NCBI GenBank assembly: GCA_051294375.1
Contig: CM119263.1
Location: 24,099,657 to 24,163,656, forward strand
Direction of reading: 5' to 3'
DNA from: Paraspadella gotoi
Lineage: Eukaryota; Chaetognatha
Length of the DNA stretch: 64,000 nt
In this document: positions 13,001 to 25,257 of the stretch, piece by piece
Numbering within the stretch: the first letter of the stretch is position 1
How the letters are laid out: each line of letters opens with the position of its first letter
Program-made: the position numbers and the translations under genes
The notes under the pieces: generated by a model
Told to the model about the DNA's origin: nothing
The model's input: the letters and a program-made list of their open reading frames with translations, nothing else
Database searches by the model: none

Positions 13001-15697
13001 CATCGTCAATTCTCCGTCCCATACCATATGCTAAGCATCGGACAGTTACCACAAACTCTCTACTCCTAGTGGAATGAAAAATATAGAATCTATCAATGTG
13101 GAGTAGAAAACCCCAATCTCTACTCTTCGGCGAAAATTATCTATTGACTGGCTGGAGAACTTTCTCTCTATTAATTGACAAGATGTTCGAACTAATCCGA
13201 TGTGAGTCGAGAAACTCAATCTAGCCGAATGTGGGTGGAAAACCCTTTGGGATTATCCTTCTCTTTTCTAGTCTGGGATGATCCATAGAAGTCCCCAAAG
13301 TTCCATATGTGAAATGTTCTCCACTTGGATAGGATAAGATCGTGAAAAAAAATTAAATTAATCCTTCGAAATATTAAATAGGCTCTCCACCTGACCACTT
13401 TCTCCAGCCCAGTGCGATTGTATATCTCTCCCCATAAACCTCTAAACCTACAACTGATGTAAAAATACTTAGGTTTTTTGGTACGGTTTCGCTATTTCTC
13501 CACAAAAGGGAAACTTCGGCATCCGTTTCGGACATCAAAACCAGATCTCAAAAACTCAAAACAACATATGCAGACCATATTTTATCGTCGCCCATCTTCC
13601 GTTTAACGAACCTCAACAGCTTAAATCTTGAGCGCTTGTTCCCGGATTGCGGAGTGCCATTTCCCGTGTGATGCCGCAGGCGCCTCCCTACTCCCTCTCT
13701 GCGAGCATCCCTTACTATGCCGATTCTGTTGTTTCATGACTTGAGTATTCAACCCCCCATACTGGCTTCGGCAATCCCGAAGGGTCATGCTTTCAAGTAC
13801 ATACATCATATCATATCCAGCCACAAACCCATTTTTATATCCCAAAACCACTCAGGAAATATAATGTGTGATAAGATAATCCAGAGAATTTCCAGGAGGT
13901 TACTCCCACCTGCATATCGTGAGTCCCGAAGAAGTTGAGCGGCGACTGGGGAGGTGCAGGCGCCCGACGCGGCCGAAGAGGAAATGCGCAGGTATCGGGG
14001 AATGACTGGAGAGAGCCCAGAGTATCGAAAGTGCGCGATCGGGGCCGTGGGGCACTCCGCAGCTAAGCCAAGAACGCTTGATCGTGGCCGATAGAAACGC
14101 TGATGTGACTGTTGAAAGTTGAATGGAGATGGAAGGGAGAGTAGGAATAAATTACATGGATTCTTCGATTAATGCCAATAATTAAAAAAAATTCCAAAGA
14201 AAACTGAAAACAAGAGGAATCCTAAGCACTTCATAATGGATCAAGTATAAATCTGAATAAAAATAATAATATACTAGAGTGATAATGATTGTTTTACGTT
14301 CCGATTCTTTATAATCTAATCATTTTTATCTTTAGACATACATATTTCTGATTTACTTTGTATTTCCAGTTTCCGAGTAAAAAAAACCAAACGTGATGTA
14401 ACGCGACAAGGACCGCGTACATGGCTAACTAAGTCGGATTGAAAAGAACTGCAGCGACGCCTAGATTATTTCATCCCAATCTCTCGCCAGCTGGACAAAT
14501 AAAACCGAGGAAAACAAAAAACCGAGACGAATGGTACTTAACGTAAGCGCGGGAAAGCAAACCAATAAAGAATAAGCTCATTACAGTTACGCCGCGCAAC
14601 ACAAGAACAGCGAAAAAGCAAAAAATGCAGCTTTCCTGGGCGACCATAAAAAAAATATTATCAGAATCGATAGAAATTTAGATGAGGAAAATAAAATGAA
14701 TAATAAAATCAGATTCAATATGAATAGTGAAATTATAACGATCCACATTCCCAAGGAAGACAGAAGGATTTCGGAACGCGTTAGAACGATAGGACGAACG
14801 ACACCTCACCAAATCACACAAGGTCGCCAAGAAATATGCCAAATTTCAAGAACCACACTAATAAATCCTTAAGATCAAAGCTCATAAAGGATACAACCTC
14901 TAAAAAACTCACCCACGATTTATTATAGCATAGACTTATAATGAGAATTATAATATATTCAAATAAAACATATTTATAATGTTAACTAAAATAGATAAGA
15001 TAATTAATTGAACCAATTCGACTCACTTTTAGGAAACCTAAGAAAAACCAGCAAAAGAAATCAGGTATACACATAATAGGACAGACCAGAGAATAAAAAT
15101 TGGAATAGAAATTGATGGAAAACACCGATTATATGTAGACCAGAAATAATAAGAATGTGACGGAAATATTCATCAGACAATGAACCAACCCCAGGTCGAA
15201 CCCAATAACCACACGATTAATGATGACACCAGGCTGAAAGTGTTTTACGGCAAATATCGTCGGAAGAATAATTTCTCAATGAACTACCGAGGCGACCCAG
15301 TAAAACAAAATCGCTCGAACTCGCGCTAAGACCGGCAAATGTTGATATTTCTGATTTGATTTGATTTAAGAAATTAACTTTGATTCTATAAGCATGTCCC
15401 TACCTCCAATCACACGATGTTTATACACAAAAACTTCAAACGAAGAACACAAACATCTTAACAGGCTAAAGGCCGTCCTAATTTACTGGTGTTCGTAAAG
15501 CGGTAAATACAAGAGGATAAAATATATTTAAGAGTTTAGTGTAAAAGATCAGCCTGTGGGGGTAAAAATTTCCTGCTTTCTTGGTAAGGCAAACAACGAG
15601 CATGGAATTTGTAAAGGCACTATGGTTGTGAGCCAAATGCAGATGGAGAAAGAGTTTGTTCACAGAAATAAGGCGCGTTAACCTATCCGTCGCCAAA
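7016..15697. other. AT-rich gene-poor stretch
   Basis: About 8.7 kb of AT-rich sequence with many stops in all frames. I see a few short (ACATGAC)-like repeats near 7500-7560, CT-rich patches near 7870-7930 and 10430-10470, and a small perfect hairpin at 8058. Scattered 60-90-codon frames (for example 9242-9463 minus, 11470-11745 minus, 12783-12971 plus, 13621-13851 minus) have no recognisable domain and no consistent splice signals. No gene is supported here. Confidence 0.55.
8058..8078. other. Small perfect hairpin
   Basis: ATCTGCTA, then a TTTCC loop, then TAGCAGAT: an 8-bp perfect stem. Possibly chance; no terminator or element context is visible. Confidence 0.5.
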
Positions 15698-15722
15698 NNN
15701 NNNNNNNNNNNNNNNNNNNNNN
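15698..15722. other. Assembly gap (25 N)
   Basis: Twenty-five Ns followed by a long T run. No duplication of the flanks was noticed here, unlike most other 25-N gaps in the window. Confidence 0.99.
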
Positions 15723-15887
15723 GTTTTTTTTTTTTTTAAGCCTCGATGAGTTTGAGTCGTCGATTTTGTCGTTTCCATCGTTGCTAATTGAAGTTAATTG
15801 GGTTTTTTTTATATATATATATAATATTCATCATTTTAAACTTTAATGCCGTTTGCGATACGTTTTGACGTTTGTTCTTTTAAATTC

Positions 15888-15997
15888 GCTGACAATAAAT
15901 AAACAGCAATTCACCCTAACATTTGGCTCCAAATATTCACGCTCGGCGCAAATCCCTCCTGTCACGCCCACTCCTACCGATAAATCGCGAGCCACCC
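15888..15997. repeat. Dispersed repeat, copy 2 (possible LTR-element end)
   Basis: Second copy of 3586-3700. This copy carries AACATTTGGCTCCAAAT just after AATTCACCCT. A TGG-starting primer-binding site next to an LTR end often looks like this in Gypsy- or BEL-type elements, so an LTR/leader junction is conceivable. I did not find the matching second LTR, and downstream there is no gag/pol frame longer than about 40 codons that I trust. Confidence 0.6.
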
Positions 15998-16618
15998 CCG
16001 GCTGGCCGATCCACCCCAGCCCCTCCTCCACCCTCCACCCTCCTCTCTCCTCGACCGATCCGAAAAATCTCGATGTCAGGTGTTGAACGAGTTGATGTAC
16101 GACATTCGCTCGGTCCATTTCTTCGGAGGTCGCGACACCTGTGGTCAACGCGGGGGACGACGGGCGAAACCGGGCCCCCCAAAAAAATGGGATTAAAGCG
16201 GGCGCGAGAGGGCGGAAGTGGGCGGACGTTGTCGAAAGGGAAGACGCGTGATAGGGAAGAGAAAGCGGAAATGAGAAAGTAAGAGTGCGGAAAAAAAAAA
16301 GCTTAGGGGGAAATTTGTAAATAAAGCCCGATGAAAATGAAAACGCACGCGACTGTGAAAAGAAAAAAATGGAGAGAATTGAGGGTATTGATTATTTTTG
16401 AAAAATGAGATGATCAAACTTTGTTGCTTCTTTGGTAGAATATCATAAAATTGACAGAAATATGTTTTGACTGGTCGCACTTTTGATGTTTTAAGAATAA
16501 ATGAAGGAAACAAGTGATCAAACAAACAAGTGATCAAACAAATAAATAAAGAAACAAGTGATCAAAAGTCAATTCGGAAAGAGAAGATGGATTTTGCATT
16601 TGATCTCTTCAAAAGGCG

Positions 16619-16695
16619 GTGACGTCGGCAGCGTCGGCAAGAGCGTCGGCAGCGTCGGCAAGAGCGTCGGCAGCGGCGGCGGCAGCGGCGGCGCT
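16619..16695. repeat. 21-bp minisatellite
   Basis: GCGTCGGCAAGAGCGTCGGCA-type units, two to three copies, passing into GGCGGCAGC triplets. Read on + it gives Ala/Ser/Arg repeats. Confidence 0.8.
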
Positions 16696-17457
16696 TCCGA
16701 CTCTGTCCATTATTTATAATCATCTGTTTTCATCCAAAAAATACAAAATCGCTGCATCGGATCGAACCTTGGCAAAACTTGGACTGATTTATTTATTCAA
16801 ATTTCCAAACTTTTGACCCCGTCTCACCATTTTTCAGTTTTTCAAAGTCAAAAACACTTTTATTTGTTGTCTTTTTTTTTTCTTTTTTGCTTTGCTTTTT
16901 TTTTTTTATGAAAAACTGACGAAGCATATCGTGCGGTTTAAAAAGCTTTTCAAAAAATTTAGTAAAAAAAGATTTTTCCTCAAAACCTAGATCGAAATCG
17001 CTGTTTTATATAAAAGTTTTGAGCCATAAATTTTTTAACAAACTATATACTAGAATTTTCTTTTTTCCGCTGACTTGATGATGATATCGCGCGAGGAAAA
17101 TATTAAACTTAAAAAAGATGGCGTCTTCTATCAAGTTCCGGCGCCTCCCTGCCCCGCGGGCGCAGTCACCTGGAAACTAAATTCGCCTCGGTGAAATTTT
17201 TCGGAAATTAAATTTTTTTTCTTCGAGACGAGGCCGGCCATCTTGCTTTTTTTTTCTTCTTCTTCTTCTTCTTTTAAAGCAATAAAGTGTCTCTTTCTCA
17301 CTCATTTAGCAGGGAGTTTTTAGTTTTACAGTCCGTAACGACTAAAACGAGTTTAGGAAGGCTCTGTCTGCTTTTTTTTTCTCCTTACTTTTTTTCGGGA
17401 TGAAAAAAGCAGGAAAAAGTTGAGGAGATTCGAAAACGATTTGTCAAGATTTTAGAG

Positions 17458-17580
17458 TGTCTCTCTCTCTCTCTCTCTCTCCTCTCTCTCCTCTTCTCTC
17501 TTCTCTCTCTCTCTTCTCTCTCTCTCTTCTCATATATCTCTCTCTTCTCTCCTCTCACTCTCTTTCTTCTCTCTCCTTTC
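17458..17580. repeat. CT-rich microsatellite
   Basis: Interrupted (CT)n of about 120 bases. Confidence 0.9.
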
Positions 17581-18404
17581 TGCTTTTCGGCCGTATTTCA
17601 CCCCCTTCTTTCGGTGTTGCAAAACGTGGAACGGGACTCGTAGAGACGCCGAGCGGACAAAACGAGAAAATACGCGACGGTAACAAAAAAGATGTCTGAT
17701 GTTCGAAGGGAGAAAATCGTCAGCGAGTTTTCCGCATGAACGAGGGACGACCTCGCACTGTCGTGAGACGAAGACAGATGGCGCTCGAAAGAAATTTTAC
17801 AATATATATTCTTTACTTTTTTGCTGACATAAAATAAATATATGAAAAATTTCAAGATTACTTGTTTTACTATATTAGAGTTTAGACTTTTTTATTGTGA
17901 TTGAACTTTCTTTCGTTGTGTTTGAGCTATTTGAGCACTGATGAAGGCTTGAATGAAAGCCGACACTTGTCTGTACCATTAAAATAAAATCGTTGATATA
18001 AAAAGACTTCGTCTTTAATCTCAAATAACTTTTTCATTAAACAAATTTAAATATGTTACTCCTTAAGGATTATCACTTTGCAAGTACGTGATACTTGTTT
18101 TTCTTCTATTCGTGAACTTGAGAAGAAGAATAAAAGAATTAAGGTTACAATTTGTCCGTTGAATGCGACTGTGAGGGTTTTCTCTTTTTCTTTCCATTTA
18201 AGTTAAGAGAATTTTCTCGTTTATAATATAAATTATATAAATTATATACTTTCTTCTTCTTTTACGTTTGGCGTCGACGAAGCCGTTTATCGACAGACGC
18301 CGCCACTGGTGATGCTCGCGGCGCCACGCGGCTTACCGGCGCGGTTTGAGAAAGACGCCAGGAAGGAAAAAAGAAAAGCGACGGAGGATAGATAGATAGA
18401 TAAA

Positions 18405-18414
18405 AGAAAGAAAG

Positions 18415-18505
<91 letters not shown>

Positions 18506-18571
18506 AAACTAATATAAACAGAAAGAAAGATATAAAACAGAAAGAAAGAAAGAAAGAAAGAAAGAGAAAGA
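18405..18571. repeat. (GAAA)n microsatellite
   Basis: Near-perfect GAAA array of about 100 bases, then a degenerate continuation, preceded by a short GATA run. Confidence 0.92.
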
Positions 18572-19834
18572 GAAGGAAGGAAGGATATTTCTCGTGAATC
18601 CCCATCACGACAATGGGTTCCGTCGTTAATGACTTTGGCAACGATTGTGAAGTCGGAGATTTAGTTACAGAGAAAACGTTTACTTCGTCTCCCTTCAAGT
18701 CGCCGAACAATCTCAGGCGTCGAAGGAATTGCAATAAAAAAGATAATTAGTACTCGGGGCGATTCTGATTTTGAGTTTTTAAATTTTGATTGTAAACATA
18801 ATGCTTTACAATTACAGTTTTCTATTTTTTTTTTTAATTCATAAAGTATCACGCAAAGTAGTAGTTTCCGCGCTCTCCTACTTTTGCACTCGTGAATTGT
18901 GACGCCGTCCTCTGTTTTCAGCGGCGGCGTCGATTGTGACTCTTTCCTTTTCAAACGCCCTTTCATTTTTTCACTCGAGTTATTTGTGACTTTTCACGCC
19001 GGTTTTTTGAAGACGCCGCTTTTTTTGGCTTTTGACGCCGGTTTGGCGTGACTAGTGAATGGCGGCAACGTCGCCGACTCTTTGAGAGAGAACAGAATAG
19101 AAAAGAAAAGAGAGGTAAAGAAAAGAAGGAAAGAAAACAAAAGAAAAGAAAAGGAAAGAAAAGACACAGTGAAGCGAAAGTAAGAATCCCGTAAATCTTC
19201 ACGTCAAAGTCAATTTTTTTTGAAAAATCCTTTTTTCACAAAAAAAATTCATGGGATTCGGTTCCGTCTCCGCTTCCGCATCCGCTTCCGCTTCCGCTTC
19301 TTCCAGACTTACTCGACTTTGAATCCCAAGATCACCTCCAGTTCCACTTTCGAATCCGACTCTCGGTTCCACATGAATTCTCTTCTCCGTATTTAGATTC
19401 GATGGCGTCCATCTTCTTTTGAAACTTATTCCTTTCCTCTCATCCTCTATCCTTCGCCCTCGGCCCCCAGACTCGGACCCACGTCGAGTTTGAGGCGGAA
19501 AAGTCTGGAGATCGAGACCGGGTTCCCGACTTTGATTAATTAGGCAGAAGCCGCTTTGCCTCGACATAATCCTTGGAAAAAAAGGAATCCCCCTTTCTGA
19601 GTTAGAGAGAGGGTTGGGCGAGTCGAGAGGAATAATGAGAAGAGACAACGACTCTAACCCTTTTCACGCTCACCGCTTCTCAACCAGAGAAGCGGTCATT
19701 GATGAGGCGTAGCGATAGAGAGAGAGACAGAGAGAGAGAGAAAAAAAAATGTCTAATGAGGATCGTCATCAACGGTTGAGGAACTAGGAGGAGCGGAAAC
19801 ACTTTGGTTGTCTACACCTAAATGGCGCGGGGGG

Positions 19835-19838
<4 letters not shown>

Positions 19839-19911
<73 letters not shown>
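19839..19911. repeat. (GA)n microsatellite
   Basis: GA dinucleotide tract with a single GATG interruption. Confidence 0.9.
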
Positions 19912-19914
<3 letters not shown>

Positions 19915-20510
19915 CTGATTATGTGAAAAAGCTTGAGGATATTGCATTAGCGACAAATTTGAAAACGAATTTTCGCACAGCGAAAAAAAAAGGTGCAAGT
20001 TTTTTTTAAAAAGAATAAAAAGAAAAAAAATCTTCTTTTTTTTTTTGTTTTTCTTCTTCCGAAGGCGAAAAATGTTTTCGCGACGTCGGCTCCTAATGAA
20101 TCCAGTTTGACGCAGACAAAAACATAAACAAAACAAAACAACAACGACGACGTAGAAGACGTTGAAGACGACGACAACGACAAGCAAATTCATTTTGGCG
20201 TTTAACTTCGGGACAAAAACAAAATCAAGCAATCCTTCCAAGGAAGGAAAAAGTTTTAAATTATTTTTTTTAAATACGAAGAAAATACAGCGACAAACAT
20301 TCTAAAAGATTTATTGTACTTAACGGAACAACGTTGCTCGTACTTTTTGGGTAATATATTTCCAGAAAGTGATTAATGGATACAATGAAAGTAAGATTAG
20401 TAAAGATTGTTGACTTAGGCCGGGAAAGAATGGGAAGAAATTCTTAATCTTAATCCGATGCTTAACTGCGCTCCCCCTGCCCCCCAACCGCCTCCCCTTC
20501 CCGATTCCAG

Positions 20511-20855
20511 GATTCTCGAGGGCGCCCCCGGCGGCGAACGACTTCGGCGCGGCCATCCCTCTCTTCCCGGGAACCCAGCATCTTCACCCTCTCGAGAAGA
20601 CCCCAACCAACTTCGTACCCTCCTCTTCCTCCTCCTCTTCCTCCTCCTCCACTCGAGTCTCTCGTCGCCCGCTCCTCGCCAGTCTCCTCCCATCCCTCCC
20701 TCTTCCCTCCTCCTCTTCCTCATCCTCCTCCTCCTCCTCCAGCCTCCTGGACTTCGCCTGCAGATCCGGAGGCTTCGTCTTCCCCCATCAAGTCTGCGAT
20801 GGCGTCGACGACTGTCGAGACGGAAGCGACGAATTCAGAGACCTCTGCAAAAACT
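20511..20855 (+). CDS. LDL-receptor class A exon (internal, phase 1-1)
   Basis: Internal exon of about 115 codons in a modular extracellular protein. Seen directly: a strong pyrimidine tract ending CCGATTCCAG (acceptor AG 20509-20510), an uninterrupted frame, and a consensus donor GTGAGT at 20856. Order: a Pro/Ala/Phe-rich segment, two poly-Ser blocks from TCC/TCT repeats, then an LDLa module containing DFACRSGGFVFPHQVCDG and CDGVDDCRDGSDE. The calcium-binding acidic cluster (D-G-x-x-D-C-x-D-x-S-D-E) is intact. Cysteines 2, 4, 5 and 6 of the family are present; positions 1 and 3 are not, so the usual C1-C3 disulfide is missing as a pair. LDLa modules bind ligands or calcium outside the cell (family knowledge). 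Both exon ends are phase 1, as typical for shuffled extracellular modules. An alternative acceptor at 20741-20742 would start in another phase and is less likely. Specific gene identity unknown. Confidence 0.78.
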
Positions 20856-21075
20856 GTGAGTTTCAATATGAGAATGGGGGGGGGTGGATGAACATAAGGA
20901 TTATACATATATTAAGTCTCACACTAGCGTTTAAATAGGGCTGGTGGGGATAATTAAAAAGTACAGGAGTGTGTTCAGAAGCAGTTGCGACTTGTCTCTA
21001 CACTGATTCTATTGTGTCGCTAAAATTAAAGTCTCATTTTTCGAGGCTTGGAAAAATTAAAAAAATTGAAATTTG

Positions 21076-21107
21076 CATGAGAAAAAGAGAGATAGAGAGA
21101 GAGAGAA

Positions 21108-21161
<54 letters not shown>

Positions 21162-21200
21162 AGAGAGAGAGAAGGGAAAAGAGAGAGAGAGGAGGAGGAT
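21076..21200. repeat. (GA)n microsatellite
   Basis: Interrupted GA tract. Confidence 0.9.
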
Positions 21201-21378
21201 GAGACGAGAGACGAGTGACGCAAGAAAGAGGGGAGAGCTTGTTCTCAGCCTGAACTGAAAAGCAAGCACCTAGTAATCCTAAATGGATGCCCTCGGTCAG
21301 TTATGCGAACTCCTCAAAACTATTGAGTCGCTGAATACGCGCGTTATGGACTGGAAATGGAGAAGGTTAACCGGGAAG

Positions 21379-21408
21379 CGAGGAGAGAGAGAGAGAGAGA
21401 CGAGAGAC

Positions 21409-21476
<68 letters not shown>
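21379..21476. repeat. (GA)n microsatellite
   Basis: Interrupted, then perfect, GA tract of nearly 100 bases. A shorter GA run follows at 21519-21540. Confidence 0.9.
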
Positions 21477-21479
<3 letters not shown>

Positions 21480-22529
21480 TGGGGGGGAGGCGGATAAGCC
21501 ATGAAAGAGAGAAAGTGAGACAGAGAGAGAGAGAGAGAAGGAGAGAAGAGATATTGGTGTTAGCTGATGCTCTTTCTAGAAAGGCTTTTCGATTTTCTTT
21601 GTCCATTTTCTTTTTCAATTTGAGATCACCGTTGAAGCGTATATCGCACTTCAACAATATTTTTTAAATCTATATTTTGGTCGCCAAAGTGTCAAACGCG
21701 CCATCAACTCGAGTAACGCGTGATCCATCGTTCACACTTAGATCTTCTCTTTTCATGGTCACTGGTCAGTGAAAAAAAAAAGGATCGACAAACTCGGCGC
21801 TTCAAAAATCTCGTTGCCAAGCAACGCCGGTCGCGCGATAAATCGAGCTTCTGGACCTGAGAGGCGGGGATTGTGATGATGATGCTGATGATTGTGATGA
21901 TGTCGATGAAGCCAAACAGACGAGAGGCGATTGACGTATGGTTGAGAGTGAATTATAAAACCCGAAGCGGTCGGTGGTCGTTGTGGATGCGGCCGTTGTT
22001 CGTGTTGTTATTGTTGTTGTTGCCGAGTCTGTATTCTATTTTTCTCGACAAGTTCGTCTTTCCTCTGCTTCCTTTCTGACTTTTCTCCTTCTTTTCGCCT
22101 TTCCTTTTTTCCTCTTCACTTTCACTCTTTACGACACTTCGCCTTTCCCTCTTCGCCTCGCTTCGCCTTTCCCTCCTCCTCTCGCCGTCATATCGAGGAT
22201 TACATTAAATCTCGCCCAAGTCGGCAGAGGGCGTCGCCTTTGATCGAAGGGGAAGAGGGGATGAGGAGAGGAGCAGGAGGTTAGGGAGTCAAACCAACGA
22301 AAAAAAATCAATGAAAAAAATTTATTAAGAAATTAAAACTTTTTCTTTCTATAAATTATTTTTCGTGTTTTATCTTTGCTGTTTATTCCTTTACTTAATA
22401 ATAATTCAGATTTAATTCATAATCCGCTTTTTTAAATGAATAAATCTTTGGGATTCAAATGTACAGACTTTCTACGTCGTCTTTGTTTGTTCCTTTCTTT
22501 TTTTCGCCGTCTATGAGTCTTTGTTCTTT

Positions 22530-22680
22530 CCTCTTTTCGTCCTCTTCGTCTTCTTCGTCAACTTCTTCGTCTTCTTCCTTGCCTTCTCCGTCTTCGTCGT
22601 CGTGTTCCTTTATTTCTTCGTCGTCTTCGTCTTTTTCTTCGTCGTATTCTTTCTCCTCTTCGTCGAGTTTCCGTTCGAGT
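22530..22680. repeat. TCG/TCT/TTC trinucleotide-rich tract
   Basis: Degenerate trinucleotide repeat reading poly-Ser in one frame and Phe/Val in another. No splice-bounded exon is evident. Confidence 0.75.
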
Positions 22681-22961
22681 GGAAAGAAAAAAAAAAAGAG
22701 ACGAACGGAAATATTTGATTAGACGTTTATCCCCTCAAGAATAAATCACATTTTCCGACTCGATTCATCTTCACTCTCCGCCTAGTATATCCCTCTCTCT
22801 TTTTCTTTTTTTTTCTTTTTGACTGTCTTTCTGTCTTTTTGTCTGATTTTATATTGATATTTCCCCTCTCTCTACTTTCTACTCTCAACTCTCTACTCTC
22901 TCTCTCTCTCTTTCTGTATTTCACAACGAGTTCCGATGATAATGTTTTGAGCATCTCGTAT

Positions 22962-23036
22962 CACAATCACCCATCCCCCACAATCACCCATCCCCCACAA
23001 TCACCCATCCCCACAATCACCCATCCCCCACAATTT
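22962..23036. repeat. 17-bp tandem repeat
   Basis: Four full copies and a partial of CAATCACCCATCCCCCA, with one unit lacking a C. Confidence 0.92.
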
Positions 23037-23051
23037 CACCGTTCCGTCCAG

Positions 23052-23139
23052 GATGGCGTCGACGCGGGAACCTGAGCGACAGTCCTTCACAAGGACGACG
23101 ACTACAACAACAACGACGATAACGACAACGAGCCCTTCC
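23052..23139 (+). CDS. Weak exon candidate, Asp/Asn-rich
   Basis: A good acceptor context (C-rich tract ending GTTCCGTCCAG) is followed by sequence that reads GNLSDSPSQ-type residues in phase 1. In a neighbouring frame it reads an Asp/Asn-rich run ending NEPFLRF, just before a GTGTGG that could be a weak donor. The frame would have to shift inside an ACG/AAC triplet repeat. This could be a real acidic exon with an assembly indel, or a triplet microsatellite with coding-like looks. No domain is recognised. Confidence 0.2.
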
Positions 23140-23427
23140 TGAGATTTGTGTGGCGAGTTTTCTTTATCAATAATTCATGCGAAAATCTCGTGGGCACATT
23201 TTGAACCGACGAGGTTAGAGAAAAAAAAGTGTGATACCCTCGGGCGAGTTTTTTCTTCACGAGTAGAGACTTGTAATGCGAGTTTTTTTCTTTACTAATG
23301 TGATTCCTCTCCTTTTTTTTTTTGAATGAATTCAAATCTATTTGCGAAAAAAAATTCTCTTTTCGCCTCTACGATGAATGCGTCTCAAGAAATTCCTGTG
23401 AGCGAAATAAAAGATGCAGAGAGATAA

Positions 23428-23543
<116 letters not shown>

Positions 23544-24042
23544 TTAGGAAACCTAGTCTCTTCTAAGTCCCAAGTTTAAGCAGAAGGAAAAAAAAGAAAA
23601 AAGTGTGAATGACAAAATCCGTGATTGCTTCCTCGTCTCGACGCCGGGGACGCCGCTATCACCTTCACGAGACGAGACGACCCGAGACTGATGTCTCCCC
23701 GCGGCGTCGGCGGCGGCGTGGCGGCGGCGGCGGATATAGGATGAATATGGGGTCGGCACCAGAAATATTCGGTTCCGTAGTGAAACGAATTTCCCCATCG
23801 GTTCGAACCGAGTGAGTTTAATGTTCGAAGGCGAAAGAGATTGGCTCGCCGTGAGATAGAACGACGGATTCCTACGTGTAGAACTGCGCATGCGCAATGA
23901 GACGCGCGCGCGAGAAACGCATGCTTACCGGAGTGGCAGTTAGGTTCCTCGGCGGGAGAACGACTCGGTAAGGTCGGCGATTTAGAAGCAGCAAGGAAAG
24001 TCAGGGTCGCAAGTAAGTCTTTAAAAAGAACCGGCGTGTGAA

Positions 24043-24045
<3 letters not shown>

Positions 24046-24127
<82 letters not shown>

Positions 24128-24141
24128 AGAGAGAAGGAGGA
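24046..24141. repeat. (GA)n microsatellite
   Basis: Interrupted GA tract. Confidence 0.9.
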
Positions 24142-24238
24142 GTTTGAGTATCCCATAACATTTCCATATTCACGTTTTTTCCTATCAAATCAATAGGTCT
24201 AAAATACCTAGCAGTCCGAGGTGTTCGATGGAGGAAAT

Positions 24239-24286
24239 GCTTACTGCTTAGTGCTTACTGCTTACTGCTTAGTGCTTAGTGCTTAC
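24239..24286. repeat. 7-bp tandem repeat
   Basis: About seven copies of GCTTACT or GCTTAGT, the two variants alternating irregularly. Confidence 0.9.
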
Positions 24287-24462
24287 GCGGTTTTGTTTTA
24301 TCACGAATATTTCAAGTGAAATCACGGTTCTATGGCTGACTAAGGGAGTTGGACGCGAGTAAGTTCGATCACCTTTGCGAGGGTTGCAAAAAATGACCAA
24401 AATAAATGTGAACGATCGAAGAGAACTCACGCGTTTTCACATTTGTTATATGTGAGTCGCAG

Positions 24463-24565
24463 GTTGCAAGGACGCTGCGAGATCCCAGTCACCAGAAACG
24501 AAAGTTTCTCGGACGAAGCAGTCGATCAAAAGGTCGCCGACGTCGCTGGATTGATTTTGCTTCGT
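24463..24565 (+). CDS. Weak exon candidate, basic
   Basis: Sequence after GTGAGTCGCAG is open in all three frames for about 100 bases. In phase 1, continuing from the one-base overhang of the 20511-20855 exon, it reads a Cys followed by a Lys/Ser/Thr/Arg-rich peptide ending in a stop within 35 codons. With three open frames the sequence alone cannot choose, and no good donor is visible before the stop. Confidence 0.15.
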
Positions 24566-25257
24566 TGGAGCAGAAAAGTTGGGGGGGGCGGGGAGAAAAA
24601 GGGAAGGAGAAGTGGGGAAAGGTGAAAAAAAAGGAAAGTACGTAGATCGAAAGAGGAGGAATTGAAGAGGGAAGGAGGAAAAGAGAAAAAGGAGAATAAA
24701 GAGAAGGAAAAGTGAAAGAGAGAAGAGTTGAGATACAAGAAAAGCGGCGGGATTGTGAGATGGAGGTAAAAGAAAGAAAAAGTAAGAAATGTTACGGAAA
24801 ACTTGAAAAGAGCAGAGTGAAAAGGAAAGTGACCGAATTAGACGGAATAAAAGGTATGAATCAAAAAGAAAAGCGACATCTCTGGGCAGAGGGTATAAAC
24901 GGAAGGATATAAGGGCGAAAAAGGAAAGGGACTCCCGGTCATCGTCCTTTCGTCGAGGTCAACGAGGTGAGTGAAATATGGATTATAATGAAGTGCTCGA
25001 TCGAAAGGAAAAAGGGAGAGAGAGGAAAATTAGATTCGTGAAGGAGTGAAGGTGAGTTAAGGTGAGGTTTGAACGAGGGAGGAAGAAAAAAAAGGAAAGG
25101 GAGGAAAAGATAAAAAAGGGGACGAGGCGGAAGAGACAATGATAAAGTCTCTTCCCGCGGGAAAGAATCTGATTCGTTGAATCGGAAATAAAGAATCCAT
25201 CATCCATCGGTGTGTAGAACTTTTTTTCCCCTTTTGCTCCAACTTATCTCCCCCTCT

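Larger units (their letters stand above)
15998..20510. other. Probable intron or intergenic DNA with repeats
   Basis: Contains a 21-bp coding-like repeat (16619), T-rich patches, a CT tract (17458), a (GAAA)n tract (18405) and a (GA)n tract (19839). A short frame just after an AG at about 16080-16195 and a 45-codon frame starting ATG at 18614 look protein-like but have no support from splice sites or domains. No gene is called. Confidence 0.45.
20856..23051. other. Probable intron
   Basis: Follows the donor of the LDLa exon. Contains three (GA)n tracts, a GTCGTTGTT-rich patch near 21970-22025 and a TTC/TCG-rich patch at 22530-22680. I see no further convincing exon. Confidence 0.5.

Noticed and set aside
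13040-13420. Loosely repeated phrases such as GAGTAGAAAACCCC and GGGTGGAAAACCC
   Set aside because: Spacing is irregular and similarity short; not a convincing tandem repeat.
15843-16148. Minus-strand frame of 101 codons that looks protein-like
   Set aside because: Overlaps the dispersed repeat and competing plus-strand frames of equal quality; no start context, domain or splice evidence.
18614-18751. 45-codon plus-strand ATG frame with mixed composition
   Set aside because: Short, with no splice or regulatory support; within chance expectation for this length.
23799-23812. Perfect palindrome around GGTTCGAACC, resembling a tRNA T-arm box
   Set aside because: No acceptor stem, D-arm or anticodon arm could be fitted around it; not a tRNA.
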